NCBI RefSeq assembly: GCF_035594125.1
Contig: NC_087178.1
Location: forward strand, 7,890,001 to 7,954,000
Direction of reading: 5' to 3'
Source of the DNA: Scylla paramamosain
Taxonomy: Eukaryota > Arthropoda > Malacostraca > Decapoda > Portunidae
DNA length: 64,000 bases
Each line of letters starts with the position of its first letter. Position 1 is the stretch's first letter. The notes under the pieces are model-generated. The model was not told where the DNA came from. It made no database searches and saw only the letters and a list, made by a program, of their open reading frames with translations. Made by a program: the position numbers and the translations under genes. Shown in pieces: positions 51,766 to 62,559 of the stretch.

Positions 51766-52307
51766 TTATTCAAGTCGTGATCTACACAATGCAGGGATTA
51801 GCAGTGACATTAATGAACTGAATACCATACCAACCCTAAAGGAATCCTCAGGTGAAAATGCTGATGTTATTTGAGTATTATCTTAACGATCTTTAGATGT
51901 CTTAAACCTCTACTGTCGTATGTCAAATCCAGTGGTTCATGAGACCTTAAATGGTGTCATCTTTTAGTGATGATTCATTGGTTGGTGTCTGATTGTCAAA
52001 TAGAACTTTTCTCTCACTCAGTTTACAAAGAAACAATTATGTGTTTGTAAATTAAGTTTTGATTTTTTTTTATTATTATTTACTTACTTTTTTTTTTTTT
52101 TTAGAAGTGGAAATTAGTTGTCAAGGATTACGAACCTTCACTAAACATTGTCATCGTGTTTTTTGCATTGTGATTGTATAATTTGAAGCAAGTGTGTGTT
52201 GCAGGTGTGTGGCCAGCAGGTGTGGTGTCGTGGTGGCAGGGGTGGAGGAAGTGACCCTGGAGTCAACACGCACAGTGGTGGTGGCGCCACCTTCACCCAC
52301 CTCAGAG

Positions 52308-55300
52308 ATGTCAGGGGATCACAAAAAGGTGAGTACTGCCATCCATCCATTCATCCATCTGTCTATCCATTCACACATCCATCCTTCTATCTATTCATTC
52401 ATCCATCCATATACTCATCTATCCATCCACTCATCCGTCCATCCTTCCATCTATCCATCTGCCCATCCATCCATCCACCTATCCATCCATCCACTCATAC
52501 ATCCAACCATCATCATTTCACTCACCCATTCATCCCTCTATCCACTCATCCCTTTATTATATTTCTGCCCATCCATCTATCCAGTTATCCATCTATCCAC
52601 TAATCCATCCATCTGTTTATCCATCAATCCATCCATATATCCAGTCATTCATCTATTGATCCATCTACCCATCTACTTTTCCATTCTTCCATCCATCCAT
52701 TCTATCCATCCATCTGTATATCTAACCACTCATCCATCCATCAATGCATCTATCCACATATTCATCATCCACCTATACACTCATCCATCCTTTGATGAAA
52801 CCTGTTTCTCAAATGTTTTCCAAATGTTTGCTGTTAGCAAGCATTCAGAAAACATTTTGGAAACTTTTGCAAAACAGTCTGGAACATTGCTTCAAACATT
52901 GTTTTATGATGTGGATAGGCCTTGAAGGACCTATCCACAGTAAGGATGTGAGTAAGCATGCCACCTCTCAGGTAGCATGGCTGCACACTGTGCTTGTACC
53001 CGAGGTGACCTTGCACAAGGACGTGCTCAAGGGAGAAGAGCAGCCAGATGGCTTGCTACTGCTGACAGTTTGCAATGGAGGTGGCTGCACAGAAATTATT
53101 TCCTACCTGAAACTTTTAATTTTGATGAAAGGGGTTTTGGTGTCGTGACAGATGAAGTGAATGCAGGATCCAGTGAAGTAGATTTTCTTAAAGTTTTATT
53201 TTACCCTCGATTTTGTCACCAGTATAGTGTGCCATTGGAGGAAGGTGGACACTACCACATTCCTGTTATCTGTTGATGTGACTGTTTATACATTCAATGC
53301 AATAGCATTAGTGATGGGCATCTTGAGGAAATAAATACTTCGGGACTACTGGAGCACTGATATCATGACTCGAACTACACTTTTCAAACCTGTTGTTGCC
53401 AAGACACTTAAGCAGCATCGTGTACTCTTCACTTTCCAGACAACCTCTTTTGGAATACAATGGCAGACACATGAGGAAAATCAGACTTGTTTTTTTTATC
53501 ATCATGAAAATTTTAGTGGTATGGAAAATTTGGTTTCAACAAGACATTCCATCCAAAAGACAGATTTGGCCTGAAATTATTTATCGTGTGACTGTAGGAC
53601 AGGCTACATTCTCAACATGATGCTGTACACCAGCAGCACCATTTCCTTCTTTTGAGATGATAATGAAATGCTTTAAAAGAAAACAAAAATATGATTTTTC
53701 TTAATTATATGGATGTATCTTATATAACACGCCCTTAGCCATGTACAGGATAATTAAGATGATTATTCTCTAAAGTGATGTTTTTTTGTTTTCAGGTGAT
53801 CAAGGGGAGTCCATCACAGTATGTGAAACTCAATGTTGGTGGCTCCCTCCACTACACCACCATTGGCACCCTCACCAAGCATGACAACATGCTGAGGGCC
53901 ATGTTCTCTGGCCGCATGGAGGTCTTAACGGACTCTGAGGGTGAGTCAAGACACTTAGATTAATTTTTGTTGCTAAGATGAATCCTGGAATGGTCACTCA
54001 CCAGTTTCATTCTGGAGGTGATCAGTTAAGGTTTGCTAAAGTTGCTTGTAAATTATCTTTATATTTTGTAACCATAGCAAAAATATTAAGAGGTTTATAA
54101 TGTGGAATAAATGAAAGGTTATTTGTAGGCAAATAAGACTGATGACATGTCTGCTGCGAATAATGCACCTGGAATACATGAAAGCTAGCATTATGTCGCA
54201 TAGAATTAACTGCTATTGTATCTTTGGTTAGGGTGGATCCTGATTGATCGCTGTGGGAAACATTTTGGCACTATCCTTAACTACCTGCGCGATGAGTGGA
54301 TCCCCATCCCTGAGAACCAGCGAGAGTTACAGGTCAGAGCAGCAGCCTTGTAGAGGTTGCCTGATTTTAAAGTTCAACACAAAATAATTCTATCCTTGAC
54401 ATTGTTTCATGTGAGAGTGACTGGTAGATGTCTTCTTGGGTCTCTAACTTTGCTTTGCACCTGTCCTATACCCTCATACTTATAAGAACATTAGTAAATA
54501 AGGGAAGTTGCAAGAAGCCATCGGGCCTAAATGTAGCAGGCCCTTTATAAACAAAACTTTTTTGTATGTGGTGCATCCAGGAACTGCACTAGCAGGCTGA
54601 CTCACACAAACCTCAGATCTTGTGTGTGTGTATGTGTGTGTGTGGGCTTTGATATGGACTTGCTGGGTTTGTCTTGTTAAGCAGTGCATCCATTCTCACA
54701 GGAGCTTCTAGCTGAGGCAAGGTACTATTGCATGAGTGACCTGGTGGAGGTGTGTGAAGGGGCAGTGAGACAACGTGAACCTGAGAAGGACCCAGTTTGT
54801 CGTGTGCCACTCATTACCTCGCAGAGGGAGGAACAGATGCTCATTCAGTCCACCAGTAAACCTGTGGTGAAGCTGCTGGTGAATAGACACAACAATAAGT
54901 ACTCCTACACAAGGTGTGTGAATAGTCTTTGCATTTATTTGTCTATGTAATTCATCCTTACTTAGATCTTACCACCCTGCCATCTCTCTTCAATTTTTAG
55001 GTATTTAAACATTTTCCTTTTGTGTAATTGTGCATGAAAGCATCTATTATGGATGAATAATGTATAAAACTGGACTGTGGAAGGATAAGGTGTATGAACA
55101 ATTGGAAGTGGAGAATTTTTATGTTCACTCCAATGAGGGTTTTCAGACATCCAATTTGACTGGCAAGTTTATCTTTACAGGATGTACCACAGATTGTAAT
55201 ATTTTCATATCTGCATCATACTATTTCCTGTGATATTCTTGCAGCACATCAGATGACAACTTGCTGAAGAACATTGAGCTTTTTGACCGGCTGTCCCTGA

Positions 55301-56605
55301 GGTTCAGTCGGAGAGTTCTGTTTATTAAAGATGTAATTGGCTCCAATGAGATATGTTTGTGGGCATTCTATGGGCATGGCAAGAAGCTGGCTGAGGTTTG
55401 CTGCACTTCCATAGTCTATGCTACAGACAGGAAACACACAAAGGTAGAGTAGAAGAATATTAATCTTTTTAACCTGGTTGTAGTTGCCTTGGTATATTGA
55501 TATGGACACTTCAGTATTTTAAGGGTAATTGTAACCAAGTTTAATTTTGTTATGAGTGTATTAGATGTCATTTTTTTTTTTTACTTGTAACTCACCTAAT
55601 GAGGTGTGTGGAATCAAGTATAATTGTTTCATGAATTTCTTTTACATAGGATGTTAGTCTTCTAAATATATCATCACTCACATTGTCATGTCTTGTTGCA
55701 TTTTAAAATGTCCTTGATAGTGTGGTAGAATGGCATGCTAGTTAATAATTGGAATGAATGTGAGGGGATCAAGAACACATGAAGTTGACTTGATAGGAGT
55801 CAGGTGGACAATGGCTACATCATGGAATCCATGCCATGAGGAGAAACCATCATCACTTCTGTTTTGGTCTGGGCATCTCCGACGAGTCTTCAGTTGGGTT
55901 GTATATCTGTCAACCTGCCTGCTGACCCGTGGTGGAGGCCCAGACCTCCCACTCCAGATAGATGTGCATCCACTTCCCTGCAGCCATTTGGATTACAGTA
56001 GTAATTCCAGGTGATATATTGTTAGTCTTGCTTTGGCTGAAGAGAGGTAACATTAGCTTTAAATGTTCTTGAGTCTCATCAATAATACCATTCATGTAAG
56101 TGTATACAAACTGGTAGTGTTATGATCAACACTTTCCTCTTATTTCTAAAAAGATTAGAGTTGCTAATCTTTCTCTTTAGAAAGGTTTTTAATTAGGTAA
56201 GAATGTGAATGATATGTGTGTGAATGTGTGGTGCCTTGTCTGGGCTACCCAGAGTGAGATTGCCAGCCTGGTATATAGATGAATTGATAGAAGATCTTAT
56301 CCAAGTCAGAATAACAAGAACAACGAATATCTGCATCATTTAGAGTGCAAAAGCAAGATTTAGCTTTTCTAATATATTTCACCATCCCACAGGTGGAATT
56401 TCCTGAAGCCAGAATATATGAAGAGACCCTCAATGTATTACTGTATGAAAATCGAACAGGCCCTGATGCAGAATTGATGCAAGCAACCTCCACGAGAGGA
56501 GCAGTGGCACCTGTTGTCTGCACCTCTGATGATGAAGAAGAACGGCGGGGAGGTGCATGCTCTCAGTCTGGCCTTGGGCGGTTACGTTCTAACAAGAATA
56601 ACTAG
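52308..56605 (+). CDS. BTB/POZ adaptor for CUL3-mediated RhoA degradation (TNFAIP1/KCTD10/KCTD13 family)
   Basis: Substrate adaptor of a CUL3 ubiquitin ligase; vertebrate members target RhoA and other proteins and act on the actin cytoskeleton and endosomes. Six coding exons (52308-52328, 53796-53940, 54232-54332, 54702-54913, 55245-55443, 56393-56605) total 891 nt, 296 residues. The T1-type BTB domain is at about residues 16-115 ([47 protein letters not shown]). The C-terminal domain reads [54 protein letters not shown] and [19 protein letters not shown]. The start MSGD matches the MSGE/MSGD of the vertebrate proteins. The frame upstream is open back to an acceptor at 52204 but has no ATG. 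The basic VRRIH(V/I)KR tail of vertebrate members is absent. Arthropods usually have one member, so no paralogue symbol is assigned. Confidence 0.95.
52339..52800 (+). repeat. Degenerate (CATC)n tetranucleotide array in BACURD intron 1
   Basis: About 460 bp made of CATC/ATCC/CATT units. The long open frames across it are periodic artefacts (His-Pro-Ser-Ile repeats), not coding. It begins ten bases after the exon-1 donor. Confidence 0.95.
52804..52864. repeat. Hairpin: 28-nt inverted repeat with 5-nt loop
   Basis: Left arm 52804-52831 begins GTTTCTCAAATGTTTTCC and the right arm 52837-52864 ends ACATTTTGGAAAC. The arms pair over 28 positions with about three mismatches and two G:U pairs. It lies in intron 1 of the BACURD gene. 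Confidence 0.75.
52911..52938. repeat. Second short hairpin
   Basis: GTGGATAGG at 52911-52919 pairs perfectly with CCTATCCAC at 52930-52938. Three further pairs form inside if one A is bulged. Confidence 0.75.
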
Positions 56606-59600
56606 TTGGTTACATGATAGTCAGGGAGTGAAAGTGGGATCACCACATCACATTTGGATCTGTTTTCAGGTGACAAGTTGAGGTCTGTCTTATCTCCAGG
56701 GGCCTTGCTCAAGCCAATTTCCTAGAAGTTGCCTATGATTGTGGGAACTTATTCAGCTGACATAGGATTTGTATTTGGCTGTGGAGACTCTCTGACAATA
56801 ATTGTCATAAGTTGTAGTGTGTGAGCTCACATAGTTGTTATTCATGAGTCTTTGCCCCTGAGGCCTGTGAATGGATGCCAAGTGATAGTGACTTGGCTTG
56901 TTTTCTCCAGAACAGACATGGGGGAACACCAATTAATTGGTGTCTTGACTGTGATTCCCAGACTATGGATGAATTTAGATGGCATTGTCTTGTTCCACCC
57001 TCAATTACTAAGGTCATTGTTATACAGAGGTAATTTTGTTTGCTAGGTGCTTTGTATTGTGTTTTATATATTTTTTTTTTATCAGATAGGGAGAGATGGG
57101 CTAAGCTGTTGATGGGCTCTGCTTGGCTGCTTCCTCTCAGCATTTCCTTTTGAGCTTTGAGCATTTGTTATGTTCTTGGCAAATAGAGGGTCTAGTGAGG
57201 GACTTGCCTGATTATTTTCCAAGAAGCACTTCTGTGATGAATGTAATTTAAAATATATTCAGGGAAATTGCATTGTCAAGAGTTTGTGCATGATACTAAT
57301 GACTGAAGGATTGATGTTACCTAAACAACCCCAGTAATGTTGCCATACTGGGAAATGTTATATATGTAGGCTACATATTGTAGGTATGAAGCATTCATTG
57401 TTACTCCCAGATACTGTCCTCAATTTCTGTGTTAGTGTCCTGTCAGAGGGGCCACACAGTCATAGGTTTTTATTTGTTGAAGATAAATTTTGAGAAAGGT
57501 GCATTGTGATTATCATTATTTGTATGAGAGTTTCTTAGTGTGAATGTTTGGTTTGTGAGGCAATTTTTTGATATAAAAAAGATGTTATGAATGCTTAGAT
57601 TGATGATGGGATACTTTCTAGCAGGTTCAGGTGTGAGGCATTAGGGTAGGCCAGCTAGCAGATTGTGTAGAATTTATTTATTTACCTACTCTCTTTTTTT
57701 ATTATACAGTCATGGCTTCAGGAAAGTATCTGTATGGGATGGCATATGCCACCTACCATTCCATCAGTCTGTCAGCTTTGTTCACAACCTGCCATTCTCC
57801 TTACTCCCAGTTTCCCTTTTCTACCTGTCATTGCATTTCCTCTTCCATATCTGTGCACTCCTTCCTCACCTCAACTGCATAGATACTTCTCCAAGACAAA
57901 CTGTACCTCACCAGTTGAAGAAGAAAAATGTATAAAGTGAGACAGTTCACATCATACAAATATTGTGTAAATGGTAATCTCATTAGATCTGTTAGGTTCA
58001 TGGGGAAAAACTCATAGTGATAGATTCCTGAGCATTTGGTTTGATACTGAAAAAAAAAATCCCTGCATTCAGAGTAGCTTCCTGGGTTGAACAACTGACT
58101 TGGTGTGTATGCATGTGACTGAAGCAAGATTGTAACTAGGACCAGATCCATGGATAATGCATATTGGTTTGGTGACTTGCAGTACTGGTCATTGTTAAAG
58201 TGTTAACAAATCAGTGTTAATGAAGGATTCTGTGTTGTAGCATCATTGTCTAGTGGTGGTGTAGTTATGAGGAAGGCTTCATAGTACAAGACAGTTGAGT
58301 TGTCATGTGGATGAGTTCCATGATATGGCAAGATAATGTGAAGTGGTATGGCTACTATCAGTCAAAGGTAGGAGAAGTACTATTAGAGCTGGAATGCTTC
58401 CTTGCTTCCTCAATCACGTTAAGTGCTATATCCCAGGAAATGTTTGTGTGTGTGTAGTCCATGCAGTGAGTTTGGGTGAAATACGCCACACCCATCTCTT
58501 GACGTTATGCCTTACTTCCATCAATCTTTTCATCATTTCATGCTGAGCACAGGCACAAGGAAATGTTGTATTACAATTTTCAAATGGTATTGTTGTGCCT
58601 GTGGTCAGCAGGAATGATGTGATTGATGGAAACATGACGAGATTAGGTGTGGGGCTTGTTTCCCTTGGGCCCACCATTTCTATTATTGATGATAATAACA
58701 GTGAAGCCATTGGCCACTTACTGTTTGTGGCTATCACATTTGTTATCAACTCCTAACTGGCTTTTACTTGAATGTTATGGCTTCCACACATACCCAAAGA
58801 AGTAGTTCCTATGTTTGCGAAAGGGAAGTAGTGTTGCCCAGCAGGAAGTTATGCTGGTATTAATCAGGCCATACCATCCTATTCTGTGAACCATACCTCT
58901 TATGCAACCATTCCAAAAGACCTGTATCTTGTAGTTCTAATCCACATGGCCTTCATCTCTGCTACATACCTGATGCCCTTGACTGCTGATAACAGGGAGC
59001 GAATCCAGCTGGTCATTGCTGCTATACATGAAACTGGTCCTAAGCCTGACTGTAACTGCAGAGGTGCATATAAAAGCCATATCCTTGTATTCATCAGTAT
59101 TCATGGCACTGGCACCATATGAACATTTATATACAAACTGTAGAGGAGTTGGGAAACAAGTCATGTTTATAAGAAACTTTATTGTCTTACTATACAAATG
59201 TGCTTAGGGAAACTACTCGCCTCTTATCATACTTGGAATTTTCTGAGGGAACCAATGTTGTTTTTTTCCAAAGTACTTAGTAGATTATCAGAAAAACTTC
59301 AGATGCCAAAGTGTATACTCCTCTCTTTCAACTAAAATTTACAATTGGAGTCTATACATTTTTATTATTTGTTACTTGAGGCTAATTGGTTGTCTCTGAG
59401 CAAGAGGAGTGTGTTCAAATTTTCAATATTACTTGTTCCTGCAAATAAGACTCTTGTTTCTTTTCACAGATTTGTTCCATAGTTAATGCCCTTTTATCTT
59501 GTGTGCATTGGTGACATCCCTCACTAAGGGGGTATCTTTCTCTCACACACAGACACACAGATGTTGGGCTGTTACTCCTGTGGTAGTGGTCAGAAATTCT

Positions 59601-60351
59601 GGACTTTATTTATTTCTTTGTCGGAAGAGCTCTGACAACCGGTTAGCCTTTGTATTAAGTTAGGTGACCTCCATTTGTAAGATTTAAATGAAGAGAGCAT
59701 AATTTAGCTTATAATGTAACTTGATCACTCATGTTACCCTGACAAGGTAGCTGTTGGATCTGAGACTTTGTCCATGAAGTGTTCTTGTTTAAGGGCTAGT
59801 CTTGTTTTTTATATAATGTGATACAAATAAATATTTACAAGATAATGTGATATAAATAAATATTTACATAATACATGTTTGTTTTAGTTCATGTCATAAA
59901 CACAAGGGCATTGAAGGATGTTATGCTGAATAGAGTTGAATAAGAATCAAATCCCTGTGAATGAAAAGGCATTGGAGTTGCCTTCGGTGTATATATATAT
60001 ATATATATATATATATGATAAGTGGCTGTGAGAAAGTCATTACTTAACTATAAAATATTGTTTAGTTAACACCTTTAACAGAAACATGAAGTGCTACACA
60101 TGTGAACCTTCATCTATGTTGTATTTTGGCATAATGTAAAGGACAAAGATAATTTTTCTGCAGTCATCCATAACTAAAAAAAAAAAAAAAAAAAAATTTG
60201 AAGAACAGTCTTCAGCTTGAAAACTGTTGAGTTACCACTGATATTGCAGAATACCCTAAAAGAGTGACATTAGTGATAAGTTTCTATACCTCTTGTCATT
60301 CAAGATTTGTACAGATTTGCTGAAAAGTCAGGCAAACAATGCATTCCATTT
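56606..60351. other. Region between BACURD and SLU7 (convergent 3' ends), no gene recognised
   Basis: Probably includes the 3' UTR of BACURD on the + strand (AATAAA at 59826-59831 and again near 59856) and of SLU7 on the - strand (complement of AATAAA at 59605-59610). Some moderately long open frames near 58340-59120 on both strands have no recognisable domains. A short TA run (59990-60017) and a 21-base A run (60176-60196) are present. Confidence 0.5.
59990..60017. repeat. (TA)n microsatellite
   Basis: About 28 bases of TA dinucleotides. Confidence 0.97.
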
Positions 60352-62094
60352 TCATTTGTTGAAGTATGCTGCCATTGGGTCATCTTTCCTCATTCTTCTT
60401 ATCTGGAAAGCCTCAATTTCTTCTTCTGTTGGAGCCTGTGCATTGTACATCGAATTGAATTTCCTTTGTCTTTCATCAATCTTCATTAGAGCATCAGCAG
60501 CATCCTCTTCCATCTTGGCTCGAATCAACGCCTCCCGCAGTTTCTTCTTGCGCTTTTCTTCCTTCTCTTCTTCATTTTCTGATTCACTACTTGATGAGCT
60601 GCTGCTACTGCTACTGCTCTCAGTTTTCTTTTTCTTCTTTCTGTTCTTTTTCTTCTTCTTTTTCTGTTTCTTCTCTCTATGCATTTCTAACAAAGTCTTT
60701 TCCTTCTCCTCCTCTTTTTCTTCTTCTTCCTTCACATCACCTTGTGGCTGCACTGTGGCCATGCTAGGTAGTGGTGCTCCACTGTTAGCTGCTTTACCAG
60801 CATCTCCTGTACAGTAAGAATTCTTTACAAAGGAGTGGCAACAACTGTATCCCCACCGGCCATCACGCCAATAGCTTCCCCATACACTTGAGTGGTTCCC
60901 ATGGTACACATCTTCTTCATATTTAGAACGTACAGTCTGTTTCTCTGCACCCTTGATGACCTTGCCATGACGTGAGTATTCTACGTAATTTTCTGTCTGA
61001 GCCAAAAGCAGTTCAACAGGAGGAGTGTCTAGATGTTCTTTTCCACCATACTTCTCAAGGAGATCATCAGAAACCTTCTTTTTGAATTCCTCCTTTTTCT
61101 CAACAAACTGTTTTTGCAACAACTCCAGCTTTGTGGGTTCAGCTTGAAGACTCACGTCAACACCCTTTTCATAAGCATCCCAAGCAAACAGCTGTGCTTT
61201 GGCTTGGGTGACTGTGTCACCAGTAAAACGTACAAAATTCTCTCCAGCAAAATCATATTCATCCTCTTTCCTACCTTTGTATGGGTTGTCCCTCATGGAA
61301 CGTGTCTTGGGGTCATAATAGGCAGAGTTGGGATCCAAGTTCCGCAAGTACTTAGCAGTGTCCTCACGAATCCTAAGATTGCGCACAGTGATTCTCTGCT
61401 TGCTGTCCACTTTGGTGCCTGGCATGTCCACACTCTCTGCATACTTGTCCTCATCTTCATCATCATCATCTGGCTCATCACCATTCATTTCCTCACCATC
61501 TTTCAGCTTCTTGGCCTTGATCTGTCGCTTGTAATCCTCCACCTTCTTATGCTCCTCCACTACTGCAGTGTATTCCTGTGGGTCAAAGCCATTCCACCTG
61601 TCCCGTTTTCCATCGAAATCCAGCTTGAGGGTTGGCAACGATAGGTCGTCAGGGGCAATATTCAGTGCATTGTACTTGGCACCAACCTTGCGTGGTCTCT
61701 CCATACACTCCTTCTTCTTGTGGCCCATTGCACCACAATTCTCACAGGCACCTTTACGATACCGAGTAGACAGTTCACCCTGCTGTCCACGGATGTAATG
61801 CTCATTCAGATGTGTGATGTCACTTTGTTTCTCTGGCTGGGGACGCTGGTGTTTGAGAGTTGGGCCCTGAGATCCAAAGTACCATGGTGCTGTGGAAATG
61901 TACTGTGGTATGTGGGGATTGATGTCCTTGCCCTCCTCATCTACAGCAGCAGGCACAGTGCCAGCTTTTCGGGCTTCTTCCAGTTCCTTGGCTTTCTTCC
62001 ATTCTTCTCGTGTCTTTTTCTTTGGCTCATCACCCTCTGCCTCCTCGTGCTTGGACCGCAGGATGGATGACAGCGGGACACTTGGGGTGCTCAT
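60352..62094 (-). CDS. SLU7: Pre-mRNA-splicing factor SLU7
   Basis: Second-step splicing factor that helps select the 3' splice site by holding the free 5' exon in the spliceosome. The whole coding region, 580 residues, is one uninterrupted frame (human 586). Conserved landmarks: [47 protein letters not shown], a CX2CX4HX4C zinc knuckle at residues 117-130 ([14 protein letters not shown]), [12 protein letters not shown], the near-invariant [67 protein letters not shown], then a Lys-rich and poly-Ser/Glu region and the tail [18 protein letters not shown]. The zinc knuckle and basic stretches serve nuclear retention in the human protein. The start ATG at 62094 is preceded by an acceptor-like CACACAG 12 bases upstream, so a 5' UTR intron is likely. 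No frame damage is seen, arguing for a working gene. Confidence 0.97.
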   Translation of the reverse strand: MSTPSVPLSSILRSKHEEAEGDEPKKKTREEWKKAKELEEARKAGTVPAAVDEEGKDINPHIPQYISTAPWYFGSQGPTLKHQRPQPEKQSDITHLNEHYIRGQQGELSTRYRKGACENCGAMGHKKKECMERPRKVGAKYNALNIAPDDLSLPTLKLDFDGKRDRWNGFDPQEYTAVVEEHKKVEDYKRQIKAKKLKDGEEMNGDEPDDDDEDEDKYAESVDMPGTKVDSKQRITVRNLRIREDTAKYLRNLDPNSAYYDPKTRSMRDNPYKGRKEDEYDFAGENFVRFTGDTVTQAKAQLFAWDAYEKGVDVSLQAEPTKLELLQKQFVEKKEEFKKKVSDDLLEKYGGKEHLDTPPVELLLAQTENYVEYSRHGKVIKGAEKQTVRSKYEEDVYHGNHSSVWGSYWRDGRWGYSCCHSFVKNSYCTGDAGKAANSGAPLPSMATVQPQGDVKEEEEKEEEKEKTLLEMHREKKQKKKKKKNRKKKKKTESSSSSSSSSSSESENEEEKEEKRKKKLREALIRAKMEEDAADALMKIDERQRKFNSMYNAQAPTEEEIEAFQIRRMRKDDPMAAYFNK

Positions 62095-62559
62095 CTTGCC
62101 GGCTTTCTGTGTGCATAAGAATAGATTAGGTTAGGTTAGTGTCCTTTAGGGGGGTTCAGCAGTGGCAAAGCCCCCCAGTTCGGTTAGGCTAAGTTAGTGT
62201 CCTTAAGGGTGGGGGTCCAAAGAGAAAAAGAAAACAGGATGTATTGTGTTAAATTGCAATTTTACCATTTTGGATAGCAAAGTGGGGAGTAAGGGGAGCA
62301 GAGCCTCAGTGAGTAAGACAGGTGACTTTAAAAGGTTTGGATAGCATAGCAAAGGGTATGGAAGGGTGGTTATTCCCTATTTCTTGACTATTTATTTGGG
62401 ATCTTCCCCAAAGGCAAAGATTTTTTTTCTCCTTAGACTTTTGGCCTTCCCCACCCTGAAACTGTGATTTCCCACCAGGTCCCCAGGCTTGCTAGTCCTG
62501 GAGAGGTGTGGCAATAAAATACATGAAGAGCCGCTATTGGTAAGATTTACCCCTATTTA
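62095..62559. other. SLU7 5' flank
   Basis: Contains a short TTAGG-type repeat (62126-62139) and a partly duplicated 25-bp segment: GTTAGTGTCCTTTAGG at 62134 and GTTAGTGTCCTTAAGG at about 62192. It probably holds the SLU7 promoter and leader. No other gene is recognised. Confidence 0.5.
62126..62139. repeat. Short telomere-like TTAGG repeat upstream of SLU7
   Basis: TTAGGTTAGGTTAG on the + strand. On the - strand it reads CTAACCTAACCTAA, 20-34 bases upstream of an acceptor-like site before the SLU7 ATG. Confidence 0.8.

Larger units (their letters stand above)
49140..52204. promoter_or_regulatory. Shared intergenic region between divergent IFT20 and BACURD genes
   Basis: About 3 kb separates the two start regions. 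It includes a dispersed repeat copy (49196-49408) and, at about 50000-51680, stretches clearly richer in G, C and CpG than the surroundings. One purine-rich block is at 50870-51000, followed by AAGATGGTCGCCGGGCAG at about 50989, resembling a YY1-type element. This GC-rich part is the best candidate for promoters or first untranslated exons of one or both genes. No protein-coding frame is recognised. Confidence 0.45.

Noticed and set aside
52330..52925. Long frame continuing the first BACURD exon into the intron
   Set aside because: It follows the CATC repeat period, and the donor at 52329 with a phase match to 53796 explains the gene without it.
53360..53620. Peptide [14 protein letters not shown] reminiscent of mariner-type transposases
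   Set aside because: Only a handful of residues match the WFQQD pattern. There are no other transposase motifs or inverted ends, so the match is too weak.
58343..59207. Several 60-107 codon frames on both strands
   Set aside because: No family resemblance and mutually overlapping. They probably lie in the 3' UTR or intergenic DNA, though an old mobile element cannot be excluded.
60176..60196. A run downstream of SLU7 as a retrocopy poly-A tail
   Set aside because: SLU7 is on the - strand, so its tail would appear as T on the + strand.
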